Source: Clostridiales bacterium
GTDB taxonomy: Bacteria > Bacillota > Clostridia > Oscillospirales > Acutalibacteraceae
Direction: 5' to 3'
Assembly (NCBI GenBank): GCA_022791355.1
Contig: JAAVYX010000189.1
Span: 1-6,933, forward strand
Length of the DNA: 6,933 bases
A program made the translations under genes and the position numbers. The number at the start of each line of letters is the position of its first letter. The first letter of the stretch is position 1. Positions 1 through 5,109 of this stretch are shown here, one piece after another. A model generated the notes under the pieces. That model worked only from the letters and a program-made list of their open reading frames with translations. It did no database searches and had not been told where the DNA came from.

Positions 1-215
1 AGCCCTGCCCCATGTGCGCCGGCGCCATCCTCAACGCCCGGCTGGACCGGGTGGTCTACGGCGCCGCCGACCCCAAGGCCGGCTCCTGCGGTTCGGTTAT
101 CCAGCTCTTCGACCTGCCCTATAACCATCGTCCGGCCTGCCGGGGCGGCGTACAGGAGAAGGCCTGCGCCGCCCTGCTCTCCGGCTTTTTCCGTTCCCTC
201 CGCGCCCGCCGGTAG
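1..215 (+). CDS. tadA: tRNA-specific adenosine deaminase TadA, C-terminal part (5' end outside window)
   Basis: TadA deaminates adenosine-34 to inosine in the anticodon of tRNA-Arg(ACG), in the cytoplasm, with a catalytic zinc. The window opens inside the gene: bases 1-2 finish a codon and codons then run from position 3 to the TAG at 213-215. The first residues read PCPMC, the zinc-binding PCxxC signature that carries the two cysteine ligands, followed by AGAI. The His-Ala-Glu half of the active site lies upstream and is not visible. Further family features are RVVYGA, DPKAGSCGS, a downstream NHRP and a basic C-terminal helix ending FFRSLRARR. About 70 residues are present, the normal remainder after this motif in a protein of roughly 150-160 residues. 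In many Firmicutes tadA is followed by the SRP RNA and dnaX; neither is seen here. Confidence 0.93.
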   Translation, partial: PCPMCAGAILNARLDRVVYGAADPKAGSCGSVIQLFDLPYNHRPACRGGVQEKACAALLSGFFRSLRARR

Positions 216-720
216 TGCGCCGGCCCGCGGCGGCAGAAACGCCGGGCTTTCTTGCCTTCTACAGGTCTCCGACAGCCATCCGCCCCGCGCCCTGTAGAAG
301 CCGTCTCAAGGGACAACCCGGGCGGCCCCCTCGAACCCGGACTGGCTGCCTGTTCGGACCTTGCGGGCGAAAGCCGGCCGCCGGAAGAAGCGTCTTTCAG
401 CCGTCCTTACAGGCAGGCCGCTCCGCCGGGGAGACGGCTGCTCGATTATTGCCCCATAGGTATTTTGCGGGGTCCTGACAGAAAAAAATCGCCTTGTACG
501 ATAGAAAGGCCGCCGGGCAGAGCGCGGACCTGCAGACCGCCGTCTCAAGACGGGGATAGCCGGCCGCCGTCCCGCGGGAGGGCCGTCGGGTCCGCGCCTT
601 CAAAGGCGGTTCCAGACGGCCGCGCACAGCTGGTTCGACCGGCCGCCGCCAAGATAATTCGCCCCGCGCGGCTTGGTCCGTTAAGACCGTATGGCTTGCC
701 ATAACGGATGGTAAAAGCAT
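216..720. other. GC-rich non-coding stretch with inverted repeats
   Basis: About 505 bases with no believable gene: the open frames are rich in Arg/Pro/Gly, lack usable ribosome sites and match no family I know. Structures seen directly: a perfect 10-bp inverted repeat, CTTCTACAGG at 256-265 with CCTGTAGAAG at 291-300 (25-base loop); a 9-bp inverted repeat, AGCCGTCTC at 299-307 with GAGACGGCT at 431-439; an 11-base direct repeat GCCGTCTCAAG at 300-310 and 539-549; a small hairpin CCGTC-TCAA-GACGG at 540-553; and a nested hairpin at 677-708 (TCCGTT/AACGGA enclosing ATGG/CCAT). None has a T-run, so none is an obvious intrinsic terminator for tadA. It could be decayed sequence or hold an unrecognised small RNA. 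Confidence 0.6.
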
Positions 721-756
721 GGAAAAAACCGGCTGGTTCATCAGCCGGTTTTTTCC
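721..756. terminator. Bidirectional intrinsic terminator at the end of the glycosylase pseudogene
   Basis: A perfect 15-bp inverted repeat: arm 721-735 and arm 742-756 around the loop GTTCAT (736-741). The GC core is CCGGCTG (729-735) pairing with CAGCCGG (742-748), flanked by A6 at 723-728 and T6 at 749-754, so a U-tract follows the hairpin on either strand. The right arm reaches the stop codon of the minus-strand glycosylase reading frame (758-756), its natural terminator. It would also stop rightward transcription from the tadA side. Confidence 0.9.
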
Positions 757-1447
757 TATGGCTTGGACACAAAGGGATTTCCCTCTATATAATACCGATA
801 GGGCAGAAGCGCGTCTTCGCCGGCGTAGTCCACCCCGATGCGAGTGGTCTCCACCCGCTGAAAGGAAACGGGCGGTTTTTCCTCCAGCATGTGGAAAAAG
901 CTGTGGAAAACGTCTAGACGGCTGTCCTCCTTTGTCAGGCGCAGGGCTTTACAAAGCTTGCCCGGCCCGTTGGTGAGCTGGACAATGGCGCGTGAACCCT
1001 TGCCTTCTATCAGCTCCCGGGCCGTACAGCCAAACCGGGCCTGACAGAGCCCGTCGAGCCCCCTTACCGGCTCCACCGCCCGAATCAGGGCGGCTTCGGG
1101 AATTTCCGGCCGGTTACAGACAATGTTCAGACAGGCGTACATACCGTAGATCAGATAGATATAAACCCCGCCTCCCGGCCCGTAGAGAATCTCGGTCCGG
1201 GCCGTCCGCCTGCCGCCGCTGGAGTGGGCCGCCCGGTCGATTTTTCCCATATTTCCACAATCCTGCATAGGGTCTGTGGAAACCCCGGCCGGTCCAAGGC
1301 TAGATATTTCCCTAGCAGCTCCTGGGCGACCTGGATGGAGGTCCGCTGATAAAAGGCCCGGGGCAGAGGCGTGAGCTGGGGCAAAGGGGCCTCCTCCCGT
1401 TGGAGCAGACCGGCCGCCAGCGCGTCAAAGTTGGTTTTCTTGTTCAT
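756..1447 (-). pseudogene. mpg: 3-methyladenine DNA glycosylase (Mpg/AAG family), broken by an active-site deletion
   Basis: Intact members of this family flip alkylated purines such as 3-methyladenine out of DNA and cut the glycosidic bond, starting base-excision repair. Two minus-strand frames supply the halves. The first, from ATG at 1447-1445, gives about 65 codons with LPRAFYQR, VAQELLGKYL and CRIVE. The second, from about 1250 down to TAG at 758-756, continues MGKIDRAAHSSGGRRTART, then YGPGGGVYIYLIYGMYACLNIV, AALIRAVEP and LTNGPGKLCKAL. The family sequence at the joint is RIVETEAYxG; here GTG GAA (1258-1253) runs straight into AT ATG GGA (1252-1245). Ten bases, roughly ACNGARGCNT, are missing, taking T-E-A and most of Tyr, including the catalytic Glu (E125 in human AAG). 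Restored, the protein would be about 233 residues. The His of RAAHS and the Asn of ACLNIV survive. No strong Shine-Dalgarno precedes 1447, so the exact start is uncertain. It is convergent with tadA and divergent from the sigma gene. Confidence 0.87.
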
Positions 1448-1696
1448 AAAAATTACTATAGGATACCTAAGACTGCGCAAAAAACCTTGGATTTCCGCCC
1501 GCACGTCCCAAGGAACCCCGAATAGGACGCTTTTCCCAAAGGCGTGCAAACGACTCGCGCAAGAATGTGTGCAAGGCGAATAAGCCGTAGAACTTTGCGC
1601 TTGGTATCTTTCCTTTCTTCCCTTTTTATTTTTCCGTCTTTATGAAAAATACGGACGCTCTGCATCGTTATATAAGCAGAAGGGGATGAGCCATGT
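1448..1696. other. Divergent intergenic region between glycosylase remnant and sigma-factor gene
   Basis: About 250 bases that should hold the promoters for both flanking genes. No convincing sigma-70 promoter pair could be placed. On the minus strand TATAGT lies just before the glycosylase ATG without a good -35. On the plus strand an AT-rich TATATA at 1669-1674 sits too close to the ribosome site to be a normal -10 element. An ECF-type promoter recognised by the adjacent sigma factor is possible but its motif cannot be deduced from one site. A short inverted repeat TCCGT/ACGGA lies near 1632-1655. No RNA gene is seen. Confidence 0.45.
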
Positions 1697-2194
1697 ATGT
1701 TTACGGCATCTGCGCGCGATGCGGACACCGAACGGGTTATGCGGCGTATTGTTTCCCAATATGCCGCTTCTATTATCCGACTGGCCTTCGGATATGTCAA
1801 GAACCGAAGCGACGCGGAGGATCTGGCTCAGGAGGTTTTTCTGGTCCTTTTGCGAAAAAAGCCGGTCTTTGCAGACGAACGGGCCGAACAGGCCTGGCTG
1901 ATGCGGGTAACCGCCAATAAGTGTAAGGTCTTTCTAAAATCCGCCTGGAGAAAACATACCCAGCCTCTCACCGAGGAGCTTACCTTTCTGCCCGCCGAGG
2001 AAGGATACGTTATGTCCGTCCTGCTGGAATTGGAGGAAAAGTACCGCATACCCGTCTGGCTCTTCTACTTCTACGGCTTCTCCATCAAGGAGATTGCGCA
2101 TTGTCTGAAGATTAAGCCTGCCACGGCCGCTACCTGGCTGCACAGAGGACGCGCCCGTCTGCGGGAGAAACTGGGAGATGATTTTGATGTATAA
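1697..2194 (+). CDS. ECF-type RNA polymerase sigma factor (sigma-70 family)
   Basis: An extracytoplasmic-function sigma factor directs core RNA polymerase to a small set of promoters in response to an envelope or environmental signal. The 165-residue protein has the normal two-domain size. Region sigma-2 spans about residues 22-85: YAASIIRLAFGYVKN, the DAEDLAQEVFL motif at 39-49, and WLMRVTANKCKVFLKSAWR at 67-85 for -10 recognition. Region sigma-4 is about 106-160, with a helix-turn-helix YGFSIKEIAHCLKIKPATAATWLHR (126-150, given here in outline) and a basic end RARLREKL. The start at 1697 is preceded by AGAAGGGG at 1678-1685, 11 bases away. ATGs at 1686 and 1693 are in other frames. The gene overlaps the next one by 8 bases, so the two are translated together. 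What activates it and which promoters it reads cannot be told from the window; autoregulation is common in this family. Confidence 0.93.
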   Translation: MFTASARDADTERVMRRIVSQYAASIIRLAFGYVKNRSDAEDLAQEVFLVLLRKKPVFADERAEQAWLMRVTANKCKVFLKSAWRKHTQPLTEELTFLPAEEGYVMSVLLELEEKYRIPVWLFYFYGFSIKEIAHCLKIKPATAATWLHRGRARLREKLGDDFDV

Positions 2195-3197
2195 AAAAGA
2201 TCTGTTAAAAAACGCATTCGCCCATATCGAGCCCTCGGCGGATTTTGTGTCCCGCACCCTGGACAAGCTGGAGGCCGAAACCGAATACGGGCGTATAAGG
2301 CGGCCTTGGCGTCTGAAAAGCAGCTGTACTCTTATCCTCTGTCTAGGCGTTCTGCTCGTCCTGCCGCTCGCGGCGGTCGTCCCGTCCCTGTCCGGCCAGC
2401 GTCTCCCTTTGTCGCCGGCGGGCTATGCTACAGAGCTAGACGGCTGTCCCGTTCCCTACGAATCCTTACGACTCCCCCCTGACGACGGCCAGGATTTTTC
2501 CGAGGAAGCTTTGGCTTCCAACTATACCCTTACGGATTTTGCTCTGGGAAATTATACGTCGGGACTCTCCCACGCCGCCCTAGCGGTAAAGGGAACGGTG
2601 ACGGCCATCCGCTTTAACGATTACGCTTACGATTCCATAGACGCGGGGCTCCCAGCGTCTCACTACAAGCATCGCCTCCGCCATCAGGAGCGCAGCGTGG
2701 TTTACGAAGTTCGGGTGGAGAAGATATTTGGCGCCCGGCCAGAGGAAGCCGCCGTACAGCCAGGCGATCTGCTTATCGCCGAGAACCGGCTTTTGAACAT
2801 GGCGGCCGCCAGCCTCACGGATCCCGCCGGCCGTATACAGGCCGGTCACCAATATATTCTGACAGTCGGCAAGGGATGTAGGCATCTGATTTCCGGCTGG
2901 CCTTCCGCCTATACCTTTGAAGGAGACTATGTCGCCGAAAGCCCTTACTTCCTTACCAATTCTCACACGCCTCCTATCCAATTGACCCAGGACGGCGGCT
3001 ATCTGTTTTTTGCCCGTACCGACGCGGTCCGTCCAGCCGGCTGGCTGGACCTGTTAACCGACAACACGGTCCGCGTCGTCATGCCGGCCGAAACGGATCC
3101 CTTGTATAAGGAGCATATGTACCTACGGGCCGGGCCGGCCTTTGAGGATGACTTTCAACGGCTGGTGGATCAAAATTTTGCTACCCAGACCAAATAG
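2187..3197 (+). CDS. Single-pass membrane protein, probable anti-sigma partner of the upstream ECF factor
   Basis: The likely role, inferred from position and topology, is to hold the upstream sigma factor at the membrane and release it on a signal. The 336-residue protein has a short cytoplasmic N-terminus (about 1-45) with HIEPSADFVSRTLDKLEAE at 13-31, one hydrophobic segment at about 46-66 (TLILCLGVLLVLPLAAVV), and a large extracellular part. That part contains AVKGTVTAI (133-141), VVYEVRVEKIFG (171-182), QPGDLLIAEN (191-200) and AGHQYILTVGKG (219-230), a beta-rich pattern like OB-fold-type ectodomains of Firmicutes secreted proteins. No HxxxCxxC zinc anti-sigma motif is present in the cytoplasmic part, so it is not a classical ZAS protein. 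ATG 2187 is preferred over 2178 because GGGAG at 2173-2177 sits 9 bases before it. The 8-base overlap with the sigma gene implies coupling. It is not recognised as a named family. Confidence 0.72.
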   Translation: MYKKDLLKNAFAHIEPSADFVSRTLDKLEAETEYGRIRRPWRLKSSCTLILCLGVLLVLPLAAVVPSLSGQRLPLSPAGYATELDGCPVPYESLRLPPDDGQDFSEEALASNYTLTDFALGNYTSGLSHAALAVKGTVTAIRFNDYAYDSIDAGLPASHYKHRLRHQERSVVYEVRVEKIFGARPEEAAVQPGDLLIAENRLLNMAAASLTDPAGRIQAGHQYILTVGKGCRHLISGWPSAYTFEGDYVAESPYFLTNSHTPPIQLTQDGGYLFFARTDAVRPAGWLDLLTDNTVRVVMPAETDPLYKEHMYLRAGPAFEDDFQRLVDQNFATQTK

Positions 3198-3235
3198 CGG
3201 ACGGATTGGGCTACGCGTCCCAGCCGCCCGTCCGC
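3197..3235 (+). repeat. GC-rich hairpin right after the membrane-protein stop codon
   Basis: GCGGACGG (3197-3204) pairs with CCGTCCGC (3228-3235), an 8-bp stem, with a second inner helix TGGG (3207-3210) with CCCA (3219-3222) and the loop CTACGCGT. It begins on the last base of the stop codon. No T-run follows directly, so it is more likely a 3'-end stabilising or processing hairpin than a complete terminator. Confidence 0.6.
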
Positions 3236-3261
3236 ACCCGTCCTTGGTCTTTTTCCGAATA

Positions 3262-3304
3262 CGGCCGCATACTGCCTTCCTGGACGGTATGAGGCCGCAT
3301 TTTT
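3262..3304 (+). terminator. Imperfect hairpin plus T-run, probable terminator of the sigma/anti-sigma unit
   Basis: CGGCC (3262-3266) pairs with GGCCG (3293-3297); after one G/A mismatch CATAC (3268-3272) pairs with GTATG (3287-3291). The hairpin is followed by CA and TTTTT at 3300-3304. Position about 65 bases after the stop codon fits the end of the operon. The 8-mer GGCCGCAT occurs at both edges (3263-3270 and 3293-3300). Confidence 0.6.
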
Positions 3305-3351
3305 CACAAATATCGGACGGCCATTTTTATAGCTTGCTTTCGACAAGCTAT

Positions 3352-3378
3352 AAAAATAGTAGCGCAGCTACTATTTTT
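3352..3378. repeat. Second A/T-armed hairpin, overlapping the first
   Basis: AAAAATAGTAGC (3352-3363) pairs with GCTACTATTTTT (3367-3378), 12 bp with the loop GCA. Bases 3352-3357 also form the outer right arm of the preceding 14-bp hairpin, so in RNA the two cannot both form fully. A strand-switch between them is possible but unproven. Confidence 0.65.
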
Positions 3379-3380
3379 GC

Positions 3381-3414
3381 GCATCTGCCCGCTCTGACGG
3401 GCAGATGCTTTTTT
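3381..3414 (+). terminator. Strong intrinsic terminator
   Basis: GCATCTGCCCG (3381-3391) and CGGGCAGATGC (3398-3408) form a perfect 11-bp GC-rich stem with loop CTCTGA, followed directly by TTTTTT at 3409-3414 and then ATTTTATA. It is the best rightward terminator between the membrane-protein gene and leuB. It lies inside the repeat called copy 1. Confidence 0.88.
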
Positions 3415-3486
3415 ATTTTATAAAGCCCCGGGCCGGGACCGCACGGACGGCCATTTTTTATAGATTTCTCCGCGGTCCATCTATAT

Positions 3487-3529
3487 GAACGTCCTTTGGA
3501 CGTTCTGAGGTCTGGTCTTTGGTCAGACC
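3487..3529. repeat. Two back-to-back small hairpins
   Basis: GAACGTCC (3487-3494) pairs with GGACGTTC (3498-3505) around TTT. GGTCTG (3509-3514) pairs with CAGACC (3524-3529), extendable with two G-U pairs and a C-G pair to a TTT loop. Both tips read similarly (TCCTTTGGA and GTCTTTGGT). They lie within the segment that splits repeat copy 2. Confidence 0.6.
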
Positions 3530-3572
3530 GGGACACGGGAAAGCAAGGCGCTAGAGGGTCTCACAAAAATTT

Positions 3573-3613
3573 TGCTTTGCAAGACAAAGCATAGCTTGCC
3601 TTCGGCAAGCTAT
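3573..3613. repeat. Two abutting hairpins, the second with a UUCG-type tip
   Basis: TGCTTTG (3573-3579) pairs with CAAAGCA (3585-3591). ATAGCTTGCC (3591-3600) pairs with GGCAAGCTAT (3604-3613), and its tip reads C-TTCG-G, the very stable UUCG tetraloop if transcribed. The second stem is the counterpart of the hairpin at 3323-3357. An A-run, AAAAAA at 3614-3619, follows, so it is a terminator-like shape only for leftward transcription. Confidence 0.65.
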
Positions 3614-3645
3614 AAAAAATAAAGCCCCTATCTTGCAATCCGCCG

Positions 3646-3674
3646 TTGTATTTTTCCCGGAACCGTTCTATAAT
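3646..3674 (+). promoter_or_regulatory. Sigma-70-type promoter for leuB
   Basis: The -10 box is a perfect TATAAT at 3669-3674 and the -35 region is TTGTAT at 3646-3651, spacing 17. Transcription should start near 3681, giving a leader of about 29 bases, too short for a T-box or leucine attenuator. An 8-base direct repeat CTTGCAAT flanks the promoter (3632-3639 and 3679-3686) and could be an operator. Confidence 0.72.
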
Positions 3675-3709
3675 AAAACTTGCAATTTTACCAGATAGGA
3701 CTGATTGGC

Positions 3710-4783
3710 ATGAAAAATTACAAGATTACGCTTCTCAAAGGAGACGGCATCGGCCCCGAAATCGTGGAGCAGGCCGTAAAGGCCCTAAACGTACTGGCCG
3801 ATAAGCACGGCTTCCATATCGAGTATACCGACGCGCTCTTAGGCGGCGTCGCTATCGACGCTACCGGCGTCCCCCTGCCCCCCGAGACGGTGGAAGCCTG
3901 CAAGGCCGCCGACGCGGTACTGCTGGGGGCCGTAGGCGGCTATAAGTGGGACACTCTACCCGGCCATCTCCGCCCCGAGGCGGGACTGCTGGGCATCCGG
4001 TCCGCCTTGGGTCTCTACGCCAACCTGCGGCCGGCCGTCATTTTCGGCCCCCTTAAGTCGGCCTCCCCCATCAAGGACGAGATTATCGGCGACTCCCTGG
4101 ATATTATGGTAGTCAGAGAGCTGACCGGCGGCATCTACTTTGGAGAGCGGGGCCGCAAGGAGGTCAAGGGCCAGCCTGCCGCCTTCGACACCGAGATGTA
4201 CACCGTCCCGGAAATCGAGCGAATCGCCCGGGTGGCTTTCGACGTAGCCCGCAAGCGAAACAAAAAGGTTACCAACGTGGATAAGGCCAATGTCCTGGAG
4301 TCTTCCCGGCTGTGGCGGGAAACCGTCTTGAAGGTGGCAGAGGGATACCCCGACGTGGAGCTCAACCATTTGTATGTGGACAACGCCGCTATGCAGCTGG
4401 TCCGCAATCCCCGCCAGTTCGACGTAATCTTAACCTCCAATATCTTCGGCGACATCCTCTCCGACGAGGCTTCCCAGATCGCCGGCTCCATCGGCATGCT
4501 GGCCTCGGCCTCCCTCTCCGACGGGACCCTGGGGCTGTACGAGCCCATCCACGGCTCGGCTCCCGATATCGCCGGACAGGGCGTGGCCAATCCGCTGGCC
4601 ACCATTCTGTCGGCCGGCATGCTGCTGCGCTATTCCTTCGGCATGGAACAGGCGGCCGGCCAAATCGACGCGGCCGTGGCCGCCGTCCTGGAGACCGCCC
4701 GCACCCCCGATATCTGGGAAGAGGGCTGCAAAAGGGTTTCCACCGCCGAAATGGGAGATTTGGTCTGCGCCCTGTTAAAGTAG
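3710..4783 (+). CDS. leuB: 3-isopropylmalate dehydrogenase
   Basis: LeuB oxidises and decarboxylates 3-isopropylmalate to 2-oxoisocaproate with NAD+, the third step of leucine synthesis, as a cytoplasmic homodimer. The 357-residue length is normal. Visible signatures: GDGIGPEI (11-18), GAVGGYKWD (73-81), substrate-binding Arg97, Arg107 and Arg136, Tyr143 in LTGGIYFGE, Lys192 in VDKANVL, and the metal-binding aspartates 224, 248 and 252 in YVDNAAMQL and FGDILSDE. HGSAPDIAG (281-289) carries Asp286, the residue expected for NAD+ rather than NADP+ preference. The residue spacing matches the Thermus thermophilus enzyme with a constant offset of 7. ATG 3710 is chosen over TTG 3680: AGGA at 3697-3700 sits 9 bases before it, and 3680 falls at the expected transcription start. 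No leuA, leuC or leuD is next to it. A short GC hairpin without T-run follows (4785-4799). Confidence 0.96.
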   Translation: MKNYKITLLKGDGIGPEIVEQAVKALNVLADKHGFHIEYTDALLGGVAIDATGVPLPPETVEACKAADAVLLGAVGGYKWDTLPGHLRPEAGLLGIRSALGLYANLRPAVIFGPLKSASPIKDEIIGDSLDIMVVRELTGGIYFGERGRKEVKGQPAAFDTEMYTVPEIERIARVAFDVARKRNKKVTNVDKANVLESSRLWRETVLKVAEGYPDVELNHLYVDNAAMQLVRNPRQFDVILTSNIFGDILSDEASQIAGSIGMLASASLSDGTLGLYEPIHGSAPDIAGQGVANPLATILSAGMLLRYSFGMEQAAGQIDAAVAAVLETARTPDIWEEGCKRVSTAEMGDLVCALLK

Positions 4784-5109
4784 ACGCCCTTTCCGGGCGC
4801 GCGGACCGGCCGTATATACGCTCGGGACGGGATGTATACCCGCGGCCCATTCGGATGGGTATGAAGCCTGAGCCCGGACGCTGCCGCAGGAACCCATGGA
4901 CCGGCCGCCTGAAGGGGACGGCTAAACCGGCCGATCCGGCATTGGGGGACGCGGCGGGCCGTTCGTTAAACCCCGGTGCACAGCTAGGCCCGCTCGTTCG
5001 AGCGGCTACCAGACCTATCGCGTCCCTCTGAAGGCCTATGATAGGCTGGACAAAGGGCGGCAACGCCGGACCTTTACGCCAATGGGAAGGAAATAGAAAG
5101 GATACGCAT
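4784..5109. other. GC-rich non-coding stretch between leuB and the lipoprotein gene
   Basis: About 325 bases with no gene. Just after leuB a 5-bp stem CGCCC (4785-4789) with GGGCG (4795-4799), loop TTTCC, may help end the transcript but has no T-run. Other small hairpins are CCCAT-TCGG-ATGGG near 4847-4860, CCGCTC-GTTC-GAGCGG near 4989-5004, and GCCTA-TGA-TAGGC at 5034-5046. The 9-mer GACCGGCCG occurs at 4804-4812 and 4899-4907, and also at 637-645 in the other GC-rich gap. No clear promoter for the lipoprotein gene was found. Its ribosome site is AAAGGA at about 5097-5102, 7 bases before ATG 5110. Confidence 0.55.

Larger units (their letters stand above)
3314..3429. repeat. Intergenic repeat, copy 1 (uninterrupted hairpin)
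   Basis: It begins CGGACGGCCATTTTTATAG (3314-3332) and ends ATAAAGCCCC (3420-3429). Both edges recur in copy 2 at 3444-3628, the left edge with one extra T. Just inside the left edge is a 14-bp hairpin, ATTTTTATAGCTTG (3323-3336) with CAAGCTATAAAAAT (3344-3357), loop CTTTCGA. The same AGCTTG/CAAGCT hairpin returns in copy 2. The order of parts (left edge, hairpin, A/T-rich tract, right edge) is the reason for calling these copies of one element. It encodes no protein. Confidence 0.65.
3444..3628. repeat. Intergenic repeat, copy 2 (hairpin split by about 127 extra bases)
   Basis: The left edge CGGACGGCCATTTTTTATAG (3444-3463) and right edge ATAAAGCCCC (3619-3628) match copy 1. ATTTTTTATAG (3453-3463) is the reverse complement of CTATAAAAAAT (3610-3620). 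Removing 3464-3590 would join the left arm to CTTGCCTTCGGCAAGC and rebuild one long hairpin like that of copy 1. The tetranucleotide ATAG stands at both junctions (3460-3463 and 3591-3594), as a target duplication would. The extra 127 bases contain small hairpins and no gene. Against insertion, GGACCGC (3436-3442) pairs with GCGGTCC (3472-3478) across the left junction, which suggests it may be an old or different structure. Confidence 0.55.

Noticed and set aside
252..704. Plus-strand open frame of 150 codons after tadA
   Set aside because: Composition is Arg/Pro/Gly-rich as expected from reading GC-rich non-coding DNA; no ribosome site, domain or family resemblance.
216..720. SRP (4.5S/6S) RNA downstream of tadA
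   Set aside because: The conserved apical GGAAGGAAGCAGC-type sequence of the SRP RNA was not found on reading the gap.
3314..3628. CRISPR array
   Set aside because: There are only two long repeat edges, no regular 25-40 base spacing and no cas genes; the repeats are hairpin units of differing sequence.
3680..3709. Upstream TTG start for leuB
   Set aside because: It falls at the predicted transcription start just after TATAAT and has no ribosome site; ATG 3710 has AGGA at the right distance and begins at the normal LeuB N-terminus.
3629..3709. T-box or leucine attenuator for leuB
   Set aside because: The predicted leader is only about 29 bases; the terminator-like hairpins lie upstream of the promoter and so are not in the leuB mRNA.
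4312..5031. Plus-strand open frame of 239 codons overlapping the end of leuB
   Set aside because: Most of it is leuB read in another frame, continued by chance through the GC-rich gap; the product is Arg/Gly/Pro-rich without recognisable domains.
4389..5063. Minus-strand open frame of 224 codons opposite leuB and the following gap
   Set aside because: Antisense to leuB codons, with low-complexity Arg/Pro/Gly sequence; leuB is supported by conserved catalytic residues.
5038..5109. Upstream ATG for the DUF3048 lipoprotein
   Set aside because: It would bury the signal peptide behind 24 extra residues; ATG 5110 has a good ribosome site and gives a standard lipoprotein leader.
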